A stretch of 64,000 nucleotides of DNA from Bacillota bacterium (GCA_023435745.1 JAEZMD010000002.1:235168-299167); one strand, 5' to 3'; positions 44,022 to 52,618 are shown, numbered from the stretch's first letter. Made by a program: numbers and translations. The notes: a model not told the origin generated them from the letters alone.

Positions 44022-44090
44022 GATAAATCTGCAGGTATCGCTTGCAGATTTTATTTATCGTTTTCCTGACCTCGGCAAAACGAATTTATA

Positions 44091-44109
44091 CTACCTTACA
44101 AACAACCAC
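44091..44109 (-). repeat. Right inverted terminal repeat of the tRNA island
   Basis: Reverse complement GTGGTTGTTTGTAAGGTAG; 17 of 19 bases equal the left repeat. It ends one base before the GGT of the tRNA 3' half. Confidence 0.65.
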
Positions 44110-44110
44110 C

Positions 44111-44142
44111 GGTCGCCGGTTCGAATCCGGCAGTTGGCTCCA
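44111..44142 (+). pseudogene. tRNA-Thr (CGT), 3' half, split by island
   Basis: GGTC of the variable loop, T arm GCCGG-TTCGAAT-CCGGC, acceptor strand AGTTGGC, discriminator T and CCA. AGTTGGC is the exact complement of GCCAACT at 37151. It has no D arm or anticodon arm and no nearby promoter. Confidence 0.9.
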
Positions 44143-44146
44143 GTAG

Positions 44147-44184
44147 AACCCCTGAAAGCTGTACTATCGACTTTCAGGGGTTTT
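44147..44184 (+). terminator. Original tRNA-Thr terminator
   Basis: A perfect 12-bp stem, AACCCCTGAAAG with CTTTCAGGGGTT, then TT. It lies 5 bases after the 3' half and probably ended the tRNA-Thr transcript before the insertion. The stretch from 44185 to 44555 holds no gene I can support. Confidence 0.8.
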
Positions 44185-44555
44185 CCAAGTTTGTTCAAAT
44201 CCGTGACGGAAAAATTGGGATAGCGAAAACAGAGCACGCTGCTCATTTTTACAATTTTAGGACTATTTTAGCTTGGAATAGGACTTATTTTATGCCCTTG
44301 GGGGGTATATAACAGGCTTTATATTGAATAATTTTGTTCTAAAGTTGCAATAACGGGTAGTGCGATGGTGGTTAAATTTTCTGGAATGGTTGATAGTATG
44401 TCTCCAGAATTGCATGCTCAGCGGCTGCCAGCTGTAAAGCTGTGCTTTTATCAAGCAGCTTCCGAGTAGTTTACATAAAAGGTATTGGTTTTTATGCTTT
44501 CATGCTTTTATTTTCGATTTTTTTTCATTAATTTAACCTTTATATCAGCCAGTCA

Positions 44556-44603
44556 TTGCAGATGCGTTTTAAATCTATTAGAATTGTACTAAATTTCGTA
44601 CAA
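44556..44603 (+). promoter_or_regulatory. Promoter with overlapping palindrome, OFA carrier
   Basis: TTGCAG (44556-44561), 17 bases, TAGAAT (44579-44584). TTGTAC (44584-44589) and GTACAA (44598-44603) form a palindrome across the start of transcription, suggesting a repressor site. Confidence 0.5.
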
Positions 44604-44616
44604 GGGGGATTCTAAA

Positions 44617-45870
44617 ATGACAAACACACCGGTGGGCAAATTCTATCGATGGGTACCGGTTATGGCAAGTATCGCTATTCAAATATGTCTAGGCACGGCA
44701 TATATCTGGAGTGTATTCCAGTCCTATCTGATTATTACTCCGTCAACACCAAACGCTTTATTTGATTGGCCGGCAACCCATGGTACCCTGGCTTATGCTC
44801 TTTTGCTCGGTGTACTGACAGTAGGAAGTACAATCGGCGGAAGAATTCAGGACAGGATGAAGAATCCAAGACCAGTAATTATGGCAGGGGGAATTATTCT
44901 CGGAATCGGCTTTTTCCTTGCTCAATTTACAACCCAAGCAACACCGTGGCTATTGTGGCTTACATATGGCATATTGGGCGGCTTTGGCATGGGAATGGTT
45001 TATACAACAACCATTGCTATTTGCCAGAAATGGTTTCCTGACAAAAGAGGTCTTGTTACTGGAATAATCGTTTCAGCGCTTGGCTTTGGCGGTCTTGTGT
45101 TTACTCCTGTTGCAGAAGCCCTGATAATAAGGAATGGCGGCAACGATGTATTGAGTACATTTGCTATTCTGGGGATCATTTTCATCATTGTATCTGTTGT
45201 TGGATCATTTTTCATTAAAAATCCTCCGGAGGGCTATAAACCGGAAGGCTGGACGCCTCCGAAGCCAAAGGATGGCGTCATTTTGCAGAATTTTCAACCC
45301 ATGGAGGTCTTAAAGACTCCTCAGTTTTATATGGTTACTCTGGCGTTGATGTGTGCCACCGCTGCAGGCTCTATGATGATTCCTATGGCAAAAATACTTG
45401 GTTTGCAGCCAGATAGCGGGCTGACTAAGGAAGCTGCAGTCGCAGGGGTAATGATTATTGCAGGATGTAATTCCTTTGGCCGTCTTTTCTGGGGCTGGGT
45501 TTCAGATAAACTAGGCAGAAGAAATACGTTGCTGCTGCTGCTTGTAATTACTGCGGTTTCAATAATACTGATGACATTTGTAAAAGCCTATTTAATGCTT
45601 TTCATCATAGCTGTTATTGGTTTTTCGTATGGAGGGTATCTCGGTGTATTCCCAGCCTTATCAGCTGATTTCTGGGGAACAAAGAACGCCGCTCAAAATT
45701 ATGGGATGGTACTTCTTGGCTTTGGGGTAGGGGCTGTAGCTTCTTCTTATATTATCGCGCATTTTAGCGCAACAAAGGAATTCTCCAAAGCGTTTTTGAT
45801 AGCCGGAATTGTTGCGGCGGTTGGGTTTGTGATTATATTGCTGCTAAAGGCACCAAAGCGTAAGGCATAA
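44617..45870 (+). CDS. OFA-family MFS carrier (oxalate/formate or lactate type)
   Basis: 417 residues with 12 predicted membrane helices. The N-terminus (YRWVPVMASIAIQICLGTAY, IWSVFQSYLI) and GGFGMGMVYTTTIAICQKWF are typical of the oxalate:formate antiporter family. The C-terminal half repeats the pattern (FGRLFWGWVSDKLGRRNTLL). Substrates of OFA members include oxalate, formate, lactate and other small carboxylates; which one applies here is open. GGGGGA lies about 7 bases before the ATG. It is the first chromosomal gene after the tRNA island. Confidence 0.85.
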   Translation: MTNTPVGKFYRWVPVMASIAIQICLGTAYIWSVFQSYLIITPSTPNALFDWPATHGTLAYALLLGVLTVGSTIGGRIQDRMKNPRPVIMAGGIILGIGFFLAQFTTQATPWLLWLTYGILGGFGMGMVYTTTIAICQKWFPDKRGLVTGIIVSALGFGGLVFTPVAEALIIRNGGNDVLSTFAILGIIFIIVSVVGSFFIKNPPEGYKPEGWTPPKPKDGVILQNFQPMEVLKTPQFYMVTLALMCATAAGSMMIPMAKILGLQPDSGLTKEAAVAGVMIIAGCNSFGRLFWGWVSDKLGRRNTLLLLLVITAVSIILMTFVKAYLMLFIIAVIGFSYGGYLGVFPALSADFWGTKNAAQNYGMVLLGFGVGAVASSYIIAHFSATKEFSKAFLIAGIVAAVGFVIILLLKAPKRKA

Positions 45871-46016
45871 AAATTATTTAGAACAAAGCACCCCCCTAAA
45901 TAAAAAATACTGTTGCGTCGAATTTTGATGAAGGTTATAATTGCTTAGGAAAATGTATACAGGCATACAGAGGGTCTGTTGAAATAAATGGATTGCTCGG
46001 ATGAAGGGGGTTCTTC

Positions 46017-47663
46017 GTGTATTATTTTAAAGGTTTACATACTATGTTTTCAAACGAGTTTAGGGGCTATAACACCAAAAAGTTTGGTAAGGATGTACTC
46101 GCGGGCATTACGGTAGCCGCCGTTGCGCTGCCTCTCGCACTTGCCTTTGGCGTAGGAAGCGGCGCCAGCGCCGCCGCAGGTCTTGTGACCGCCATTGTTG
46201 CGGGCATTATCATCGGCGCACTTTCGGGTGCTTCCTTCCAAATTTCCGGCCCCACCGGGGCTATGACTGTTATACTATTATCGCTCGTTTCACGCGACGG
46301 ACTGCAGAGTATGTTCCTTGCCTGTGTTCTTTCAGGGATCCTGCTTATATTCGCCGGTGTATTAAAACTGGGCGATTTGGTGTCGTTTATACCCCTGCCC
46401 GTCATTACAGGCTTTACCTCGGGCATAGCCGTCATCATCGCGCTTGGGCAGATCAATAACCTTACGGGCTTTGTTTCAGAGGGTAACGAAGCCATAGAGC
46501 GCGTCATCAGCTATTTCAAGTACGCACAGACGCTGAATTTAAGCGCCCTTTTCACAGGAGGCGCGGTGATGCTGTTTATGATCCTATACCCTAAAAAATG
46601 GAATGCTGTGTTGCCAAGCTCTCTTGCGGCCATCGTGCTTGCCACTGCCGCAGCCACGCTTCTGAATCTGCCTGTGCAGACAGTGGGCGAAATTCCAAAA
46701 ACACTGTTTTTAAGTGAGAGGTTTACGTTTTCTGATTTTAATTTTTCGCGAATCAATGGGCTTTTGGTGCCCGCCGTAAGCATAGCAGCCCTCGGCATGA
46801 TAGAAAGCCTCCTGTGCGGCACGTCCGCAGGACGCATGAAGGGCGAAAAGCTCAATGCGAGCGCGGAGCTGATCGCACAGGGCGTCGGTAACCTTGCGCT
46901 GCCTTTCTTTGGCGGTGTTCCTGCAACAGCCGCCATTGCACGTACGAGCGTAGCCGTAAAGGCGGGCGGGCAAACGCGTCTTACGAGCATTATCCATTCG
47001 GCTGTACTGCTCCTTTCAATGTTTGCCCTAGGTGGCGTGATGTCCAAAATACCGCTTAGCGGGCTTGCGGGCGTACTCATCATAACCGCGTGGCGTATGA
47101 ACGAGTGGCATGTGATCAGGGATATTTTTGCTAACCGCCACAATAGCGCTATTGCGAAGTTTCTTGTGACCATGGCTTGCACGGTGGCGTTTGATCTGAC
47201 CATCGCCATCGTTATTGGCGTGATTTTCTCCGTACTCACATTTGTTGTGAAGATAAGCCAAATTCAGGTGACGGTAAGCGAGCTTATCCCGGAAAAGCTT
47301 GAGGGGAACAGTATTAAAAACCCGCAAAACACAGTGGTGCTGTACATAACAGGTCCTCTGTACTTTGGCTCTGTGCGGAGGCTTGAGGATTGCCTATTAA
47401 CGCTGCATGACAAGGAGCGGCTTATTTTCTCCATGAGAGGCGTTCCGCTTGCTGACTTGAGCGCAGTGCAGGCTCTCCTCGCGCTGTGTAAGGAGTTAAT
47501 GGACAATGGCACGCAGATTTATTTTACCTGCTTGCAGAGCAACGTGGAGGATATGCTGAAAAAATGCGGCCTAACGCAGCTTGTGGGAGAAAATTGCTTT
47601 TACTGGAGCACCGATCAGGCAATTAAAGAAATTGCCGAGGCGGATGCGCTGTCGGCGGTTTAG
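46017..47663 (+). CDS. SulP family anion transporter with STAS domain
   Basis: 548 residues from a GTG at 46017, 8 bases after AAGGGGG (an ATG at 46044 is in frame). The SulP core shows ITVAAVALPLALAFGVGSGA, SGASFQISGPTGAMTVIL, GGVPATAAIARTSVAVKAGG and about 10-12 helices. The C-terminus (about 440-540) is a STAS domain (VVLYITGPLYFGSVRRLEDC, FSMRGVPLADLSAVQALLAL). The family carries sulfate, bicarbonate or dicarboxylates. Codon use is richer in GC-ending codons than in the neighbours, hinting at acquisition from another genome. Confidence 0.9.
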   Translation: MYYFKGLHTMFSNEFRGYNTKKFGKDVLAGITVAAVALPLALAFGVGSGASAAAGLVTAIVAGIIIGALSGASFQISGPTGAMTVILLSLVSRDGLQSMFLACVLSGILLIFAGVLKLGDLVSFIPLPVITGFTSGIAVIIALGQINNLTGFVSEGNEAIERVISYFKYAQTLNLSALFTGGAVMLFMILYPKKWNAVLPSSLAAIVLATAAATLLNLPVQTVGEIPKTLFLSERFTFSDFNFSRINGLLVPAVSIAALGMIESLLCGTSAGRMKGEKLNASAELIAQGVGNLALPFFGGVPATAAIARTSVAVKAGGQTRLTSIIHSAVLLLSMFALGGVMSKIPLSGLAGVLIITAWRMNEWHVIRDIFANRHNSAIAKFLVTMACTVAFDLTIAIVIGVIFSVLTFVVKISQIQVTVSELIPEKLEGNSIKNPQNTVVLYITGPLYFGSVRRLEDCLLTLHDKERLIFSMRGVPLADLSAVQALLALCKELMDNGTQIYFTCLQSNVEDMLKKCGLTQLVGENCFYWSTDQAIKEIAEADALSAV

Positions 47664-47682
47664 CTGCGGCTTCTATGGGCTG

Positions 47683-47883
47683 TTAAAACCCGCTGTAATA
47701 CTCTTTTTCCACATCATCGTAAGAGTAGTTGTAACCTGCGTTCTTAATAATATCGTGGGTAGTCTTTATGACCATTTCATGGGTGATCTCATGCTGTTCT
47801 ACAAGAAAGGTGAGATATTCGTTTGACATATCAAACAGCTCGTCCCAGTTGGTGATATTCTTAAAATCCTTTACCGTGCCCAT
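47683..47883 (-). CDS. Small conserved-looking protein (66 aa)
   Basis: 66 residues from the ATG at 47883 with AAGGAGG 7 bases upstream, a strong reason to call it real. Acidic, aromatic-rich: VKDFKNITNWDELFDMSNEY, then TFLVEQHEITHEMVIKTTHD. No family recognised. Transcribed toward the SulP gene and divergent from the HAD gene. Confidence 0.6.
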   Translation of the reverse strand: MGTVKDFKNITNWDELFDMSNEYLTFLVEQHEITHEMVIKTTHDIIKNAGYNYSYDDVEKEYYSGF

Positions 47884-48018
47884 GTAACAGCCTCCTTCAA
47901 TATCTGAGCTTCTTCATAATCTGCGTTGCGCATTCCTCTTTTATACATTATAATCCACTTATATTACAGTAACAATATGTTTCCAGAGGATATCAACAGC
48001 CTGAAAGGAGTAACGGTC

Positions 48019-48813
48019 ATGGTGAAGGCCTATAAATACATTTTCTTTGATTGCATGGAAACGCTAGTCGATCTTCATAGACTTCCGACAATGCGTGATT
48101 ATGCGGCATGGGCTTACGAGGGATCAGGATTAGAGGGCTACTGGGAAGACCTTGACGAATTTTTCAGGTACTATTTGCTGTCCAAGCAGGTATTGGCCTC
48201 CAGACTTCCAGAACACGCTGACTACGAAATGTGGGGACGTTTCTCACATTTAGTACAGTTGAGCCTTCCGCAGCTGCCGTATGAGCTTGTGGAATCTGTA
48301 GCCGACATTCTATATAATAATTACTGGAGAAATTATAAAGCCGGCTCATATGTAAAAGAGGATGTGCGCAGGGTGCTGCCTATACTTATGGAGCAATATA
48401 AGCTGGGCGTAGTCTCAAATTTCATGGTAATGGGCGGTATCGAAGAAATGCTTGAAATGCACGGAATCAGAGGATGCTTTGATTTTGTGGTCACTTCTAT
48501 CGCAGAGGGCTGGAGAAAACCCCACCAGGCTATTTATCAAAAGGCGCTCACGCTTGCCGGAGTTGAGCCGGAGCAGGTTATATTTGTTGGAGATGATTAT
48601 GTTAATGATTTTATGACACCTTTAGAAATGGGAATGTGGCCGATTTTCCTGGACAGGTTCGGCAGCCACCCTGAGCTTGGAAGACAGACTGAAGTGGGCC
48701 ACCCTGAGTTTGGAAGACATACTGAGATGAGCCCGCCTGAACCCGGCAAGCAGGCTGGGCAGGGGAGCAGAGTCTGTGATTTTGATGAACTGGTTGGTTT
48801 GTTGAGCGGATAG
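48019..48813 (+). CDS. HAD-superfamily protein, altered catalytic motif
   Basis: 264 residues from the ATG at 48019 (AAAGGAG 8 bases upstream). HAD features: motif I FFDCMETLVD, motif II VVSNF, motif III lysine in EGWRKPHQAIY and motif IV VGDDYVNDF. In motif I the second aspartate (DxD), the general acid, is replaced by methionine, which argues against normal phosphatase activity. A cap domain spans about 20-95. Near the end three 11-residue repeats occur (HPELGRQTEV-like), and a GGGGAC repeat copy at 48233 is read as WGRFSHL. The substrate is unknown. Confidence 0.75.
   Translation: MVKAYKYIFFDCMETLVDLHRLPTMRDYAAWAYEGSGLEGYWEDLDEFFRYYLLSKQVLASRLPEHADYEMWGRFSHLVQLSLPQLPYELVESVADILYNNYWRNYKAGSYVKEDVRRVLPILMEQYKLGVVSNFMVMGGIEEMLEMHGIRGCFDFVVTSIAEGWRKPHQAIYQKALTLAGVEPEQVIFVGDDYVNDFMTPLEMGMWPIFLDRFGSHPELGRQTEVGHPEFGRHTEMSPPEPGKQAGQGSRVCDFDELVGLLSG
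48666..48731 (+). repeat. 33-bp tandem repeat in the HAD gene
   Basis: Units begin at 48666 and 48699 with a third, diverged unit after; each encodes 11 residues of the type HPE-GR-TE. In frame, near the C-terminus. Confidence 0.75.
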
Positions 48814-48960
48814 AATCCTGTTAACAAGGCTGAATGACGGTACCCTTGATCATTGAAGGCAGAAAAAGTTGAACTAAAGACAAAGATGGACTATATTTAT
48901 ATGAGGGATTACGCGCTGTTTCACTGCGAATTCAATACGGACAGAGGGAAGAGATTATAA

Positions 48961-49830
48961 GTGAAGGATAATTCGGGAAAGTATATAGTGCTGGACGGAA
49001 TGGTAAAGGATGCCTCAGAAGCTGTCAGCGTCGATTCAATTTCGGGAAGGACGGCATATGAAGTTTTGCGAATCATACGTGGAGTGCCGCTCTTTTTTGA
49101 GGATCATTTCGAAAGATTAAAGGCTACAATTAATGCAATAAGTATGTCACCTGCAATCAAGTCCGACCTGTTGACAGATAACGACTATGTAATAACTGCA
49201 GGTCAGCTGAAGGAAAATATAAAGAAGCTGCTTACCGCAAATGAAGCTGATATGTGTAACGTGAAAATCGTGATCAGTGAAATTGGCAGCCGGATGAGTC
49301 AGATGATTTATATCAGCAAAAGTCATTATCCAACTCAGGAGGAAGCAGATACGGGCGTAAAGACCGGATTGCTTCAGATCGAGAGGCACAATCCCAATGC
49401 AAAGGTGCTCAATCAGGTATATATAGACGCTGTAAGTGCAAAAATGAAGGAGGATGCCTACTACGAGCTGATTCTGGTTGACAGCAACGGGCAGATCACA
49501 GAGGGGAGCAAATCCAATGCCTTTTTTGTCAGGGACGGTTCTGTCTATACGGCGCCGGGTGAGTTTGTCCTGAAGGGCATTACGCGCAAATATGTCATTG
49601 AAGCATGCAAAAAAGCGGGATATCAGGTAATCGAGCAGTTTGTGAATGTCAATGATCTGCCCGATGTGGAGGCGGCATTTTTATCGGGAACTTCCATTAA
49701 GGTGCTTTCGATTTCCACTGTTGACCGGATTGAGCTGAATTCCTCATTAAATCCTGCGATTGCAGCGATACGCCGGGAATATGACGCACTTCTCGAGAAA
49801 TATATTGATGATAATGGCAAAACATGGTAA
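48961..49830 (+). CDS. Class IV aminotransferase (BCAT/DAAT/ADC-lyase-like)
   Basis: 289 residues from a GTG at 48961. SGRTAYEVLRIIRGVPLFFE near the N-terminus, RHNPNAKVLNQVYIDAVSAK with the PLP-binding lysine region, and ITEGSKSNAFFVRDGSVYTA followed by VLKGITRKYVIEACK are the fold-type IV blocks. The family includes branched-chain and D-amino-acid aminotransferases and aminodeoxychorismate lyase; motif detail does not separate them here. The 148-base gap before it shows no clear promoter. Confidence 0.8.
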   Translation: MKDNSGKYIVLDGMVKDASEAVSVDSISGRTAYEVLRIIRGVPLFFEDHFERLKATINAISMSPAIKSDLLTDNDYVITAGQLKENIKKLLTANEADMCNVKIVISEIGSRMSQMIYISKSHYPTQEEADTGVKTGLLQIERHNPNAKVLNQVYIDAVSAKMKEDAYYELILVDSNGQITEGSKSNAFFVRDGSVYTAPGEFVLKGITRKYVIEACKKAGYQVIEQFVNVNDLPDVEAAFLSGTSIKVLSISTVDRIELNSSLNPAIAAIRREYDALLEKYIDDNGKTW

Positions 49831-49977
49831 TATTACCCTGCTGGTGCATTGGTATGATAGTAAGTCTGTACTGCTGTCTGAATAGTTGAAATGCGATATT
49901 GCTGCCTGGATGGCTGTCTGCCTGCGGATCACCACAGACACCTGTCATAACGAAGCCTATGCGCAGCAGGTGATTTA

Positions 49978-50376
49978 TTGGAACCGAGGGTTTATGCAAG
50001 AAAATATATGAGGATCAAGCCGGATTTGCCATTGTATGCAATAGCATCGATTGTCCGCATTGGCATGAGATCTGTTAGCTCAGGAACTACCGAAGTTCGG
50101 ATACCTGACATTAGTCCTGCCGGATTGAGGTTCTTATCCAGACTGAGTTTTCCGGAGGATCCGACGGTGATCCTTGAAATGAGCCTGAAGCTCGATGGAT
50201 TCAGATACAGCGTACAAGGCTGCGTCGTCCGTCGGAACTGTTCCGAAGCCGGAGAATTCGAATATGGCTTCCGTTTTCTTGAGCCGAATTTTCACTTAAG
50301 AGAGACATTGAAAAAAGCATTTTGCAGAATTTCAGCCTCGCAGTGCGGGAATATCATTATCCTGCGAAGGGACTAA
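49978..50376 (+). CDS. PilZ domain protein
   Basis: 132 residues from a TTG at 49978 (AGGTGA 7 bases upstream); an ATG at 50008 is in frame. The c-di-GMP-binding signature appears as an arginine-rich start (YARKYMRIKPDLPL) and DISPAGLRF, matching the RxxxR and (D/N)xSxxG halves, the first half being degenerate. FEYGFRFLEPN is the usual third strand. Stand-alone PilZ proteins relay c-di-GMP to motility or polysaccharide machinery. Confidence 0.7.
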   Translation: MEPRVYARKYMRIKPDLPLYAIASIVRIGMRSVSSGTTEVRIPDISPAGLRFLSRLSFPEDPTVILEMSLKLDGFRYSVQGCVVRRNCSEAGEFEYGFRFLEPNFHLRETLKKAFCRISASQCGNIIILRRD

Positions 50377-50385
50377 AAATTACCT

Positions 50386-50470
50386 GCCGATCTACGGGAC
50401 GATACTAACAGCCGATCTACGGGACGATACTAACAGCCGGTCTGCGGGACGATACTAACAGCCGGTCTGC
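50386..50470 (+). repeat. 25-bp tandem repeats upstream of htpG
   Basis: Three full units with starts at 50386, 50411 and 50436 and a partial fourth at 50461. The core is GATACTAACAGCCG with A/G variation. No spacer, so not a CRISPR array. Confidence 0.85.
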
Positions 50471-50484
50471 ATGAACGAATTTTA

Positions 50485-50511
50485 TTAGCACTCAATCTAA
50501 GAGAGTGCTAA
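50485..50511. promoter_or_regulatory. CIRCE element (HrcA operator)
   Basis: TTAGCACTC, 9-base spacer, GAGTGCTAA: an exact match to the CIRCE consensus. It lies just upstream of TTGACA (50519-50524) and TAATAT (50543-50548, 18-base spacer), the probable htpG promoter. It places htpG under HrcA heat-shock repression. Confidence 0.9.
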
Positions 50512-50617
50512 TTATGTCTTGACAATGAAAGAACAGTAGTTGTAATATAAATAATGACACGAACCATAATAAAATCTGAAAGCTCTTAAAAATACACAAA
50601 AATATGGAGGGTTAGCT

Positions 50618-52618
50618 ATGCCGAGAGAGAATGGGAATATTTCAATTAACACCGAAAATATTTTACCGATTATAAAAAAATGGCTGTATTCCGAAAAGGA
50701 TATATTTATCCGGGAGATGGTGTCAAATGCCAACGATGCGATTATTAAACTGAAGAAGCTTGCATCAATCGGTGAAGCACAGCTTGAGGAGAATGAGAAA
50801 TTCTACATAAAGGTCGTTGTAAACAAGGACGACAAAACTATTCAGGTTATTGACAACGGAATCGGCATGACTGAAGAAGAGGTCAGGAAATATATCAATC
50901 AGATCGCATTTTCAGGCGCGGTCGATTTTCTTGAAAAATACAAGGATAAGACGGACGAAAGCACTCAGATCATAGGGCATTTCGGTCTTGGTTTCTATTC
51001 GGCCTTTATGGTCTCGGAAAAGGTGACCATTGATACGTTATCCTGGCAATCCGGCGCAAGGTCCGTCAAATGGATCAGCTCCGGCGGGACAGAGTTTGAA
51101 ATGGACGACTCTGACCGCACTGAGAGAGGATCAACGATCACACTTTATCTTGCCGAAGATTCACTGGAATTTCTGGATTATTATAAAATAAAAGAGATAC
51201 TTGAAAAGTACTGCTCATTCATGCCGTTCGAAATCTTTGTTCAGGATGCTTCAAAGAAAGAGACAAAGGACAAGGGGGACAGTTCTCAAAAGAGTGACGC
51301 GGCAAACGACGGAGCGAACGACGGAGCAAACGACGGGGACAGTTCTCAAAAGAACGACATATCTGACGAAGCTGATGCGGAAAAAGAGCCGGCTGAAGTG
51401 CGGGAAAAGCCTATCAATGATACGCACCCGCTCTGGCTGAAAAGCCCGAAGGATTGCACGGATGAGGAGTACAAGGAATTCTATAAAAAGGTATTCCGTG
51501 ATTTTAACGATCCACTTTTCTGGATCCATCTGAATATGGATTACCCGTTCCATCTGCAGGGGATACTATATTTCCCGAAACTCAAGCATGAGTTTGAAAC
51601 CATTGAGGGACAGATCAAGCTGTACTATAATCAGGTATTCGTAGCTGATAATATCAAGGAAGTCATACCGGAATTTCTCATGCTGCTAAAGGGAGTCATT
51701 GACTGCCCGGATCTGCCGCTGAACGTTTCCAGGAGCTTTCTGCAAAATGACGGTTATGTTTCAAAGATTTCCACCCACATTACAAAAAAGGTGGCGGACA
51801 AGCTTACATCCATTTTTGAAAACGAGAGGGACAATTATAACAAGTACTGGGATGACATAAATCCATTTGTCAAATATGGCTGCATCCGTGAGGAAAAGTT
51901 TTTCGACAGGGTGAAGGATATTGTTATTTTCAAGACAACAGGCGGAGAATACATCACCTTAAAGGATTATCTCGATAGAAACAAGGAGAAGCATGAAAAT
52001 AAGGTTTTCTATGTAACAGACGAAAAGCAGCAGGCTCAGTATATTAAGATGTTCAGGGATCAGGGCATGGAGGCTGTCATTCTCAATACGATGATCGACA
52101 ATCACTTTATCCAGTTCCTCGAGATGAAGGAAAATATTGTTAAATTTTCTCGAATTGACGCCGACCTCTCGGATAGCATGAAGGATGCTGAAAATACCAC
52201 CATCGACGCTGATTTGACTCAAAAGCTCGAGACACAGTTTAAAGAGGCTGTTGGCAATGATAAGCTTAAGATACGAATAGAGGCATTGAGAACGACCGAG
52301 GTCCCGGGAATCATTCTGCTGTCGGAGTACTCTAGAAGAATGCAGGAGATGAGTAAAATGTACGGAATGAGCGGAATGGATATGGGGGCTATGTTCCCGG
52401 ATGAGCAAACGCTCGTATTGAACAGGAGCAACTCGCTGATAAAGACAATTGCGGAAATGTCGGGAAATGAGAGCAAAAAGGATGATGTGACGCTGATCTG
52501 CCAGCATGTCTATGATTTAGCCATGATGAGTCATAAACAGCTTGATCCGGACGCTATGACGAGATTTATAGAAAGAAGCAATGTGCTTCTCGGGAAATTG
52601 GCACAGCTGCAAGGTTAG
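50618..52618 (+). CDS. htpG: Molecular chaperone HtpG (Hsp90)
   Basis: 666 residues from the ATG at 50618 (GGAGGG upstream). GHKL ATPase motifs: EMVSNANDAIIKLK, DNGIGMTEEEV, GHFGLGFYSAFMVS and ERGSTITLYL; the middle-domain PLNVSRSFLQND carries the conserved arginine. The linker between N and middle domains (about residues 208-260) is enlarged by acidic low-complexity sequence containing two copies of the GGGGACAGTTCTCA repeat, both read as GDSSQK, and by NDGA tandem units. Hsp90 linkers tolerate length change, so activity is probably kept. Controlled by CIRCE. Confidence 0.95.
   Translation: MPRENGNISINTENILPIIKKWLYSEKDIFIREMVSNANDAIIKLKKLASIGEAQLEENEKFYIKVVVNKDDKTIQVIDNGIGMTEEEVRKYINQIAFSGAVDFLEKYKDKTDESTQIIGHFGLGFYSAFMVSEKVTIDTLSWQSGARSVKWISSGGTEFEMDDSDRTERGSTITLYLAEDSLEFLDYYKIKEILEKYCSFMPFEIFVQDASKKETKDKGDSSQKSDAANDGANDGANDGDSSQKNDISDEADAEKEPAEVREKPINDTHPLWLKSPKDCTDEEYKEFYKKVFRDFNDPLFWIHLNMDYPFHLQGILYFPKLKHEFETIEGQIKLYYNQVFVADNIKEVIPEFLMLLKGVIDCPDLPLNVSRSFLQNDGYVSKISTHITKKVADKLTSIFENERDNYNKYWDDINPFVKYGCIREEKFFDRVKDIVIFKTTGGEYITLKDYLDRNKEKHENKVFYVTDEKQQAQYIKMFRDQGMEAVILNTMIDNHFIQFLEMKENIVKFSRIDADLSDSMKDAENTTIDADLTQKLETQFKEAVGNDKLKIRIEALRTTEVPGIILLSEYSRRMQEMSKMYGMSGMDMGAMFPDEQTLVLNRSNSLIKTIAEMSGNESKKDDVTLICQHVYDLAMMSHKQLDPDAMTRFIERSNVLLGKLAQLQG

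Larger units (their letters stand above)
37198..44110 (+). mobile_element. 6.9-kb island inserted in tRNA-Thr (CGT)
   Basis: Everything between the two tRNA halves: an intact tRNA-Thr, a small ORF, two SymE-like genes, the STAND/nuclease gene, the HEPN-motif gene and higBA. The edges carry 19-bp imperfect inverted repeats. GGT occurs on both sides (37195-37197 and 44111-44113) and may be a target duplication. The centre (38145-43370) is strongly AT-rich compared with flanking DNA. No transposase, integrase or relaxase is visible, so movement would need outside enzymes or the mobility gene has been lost. Confidence 0.75.

Noticed and set aside
37151..44142. Naturally permuted or trans-spliced tRNA
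   Set aside because: The halves are 6.9 kb apart, in normal order, with element-like inverted ends between them; insertion explains it better.
46511..47239. 242-codon frame opposite the SulP gene
   Set aside because: A shadow of the GC-rich transporter gene; composition is that of antisense membrane-protein codons.
50386..50470. Short tandem repeats resembling a CRISPR array
   Set aside because: Units are contiguous 25-bp direct repeats with no spacers and no cas genes nearby.
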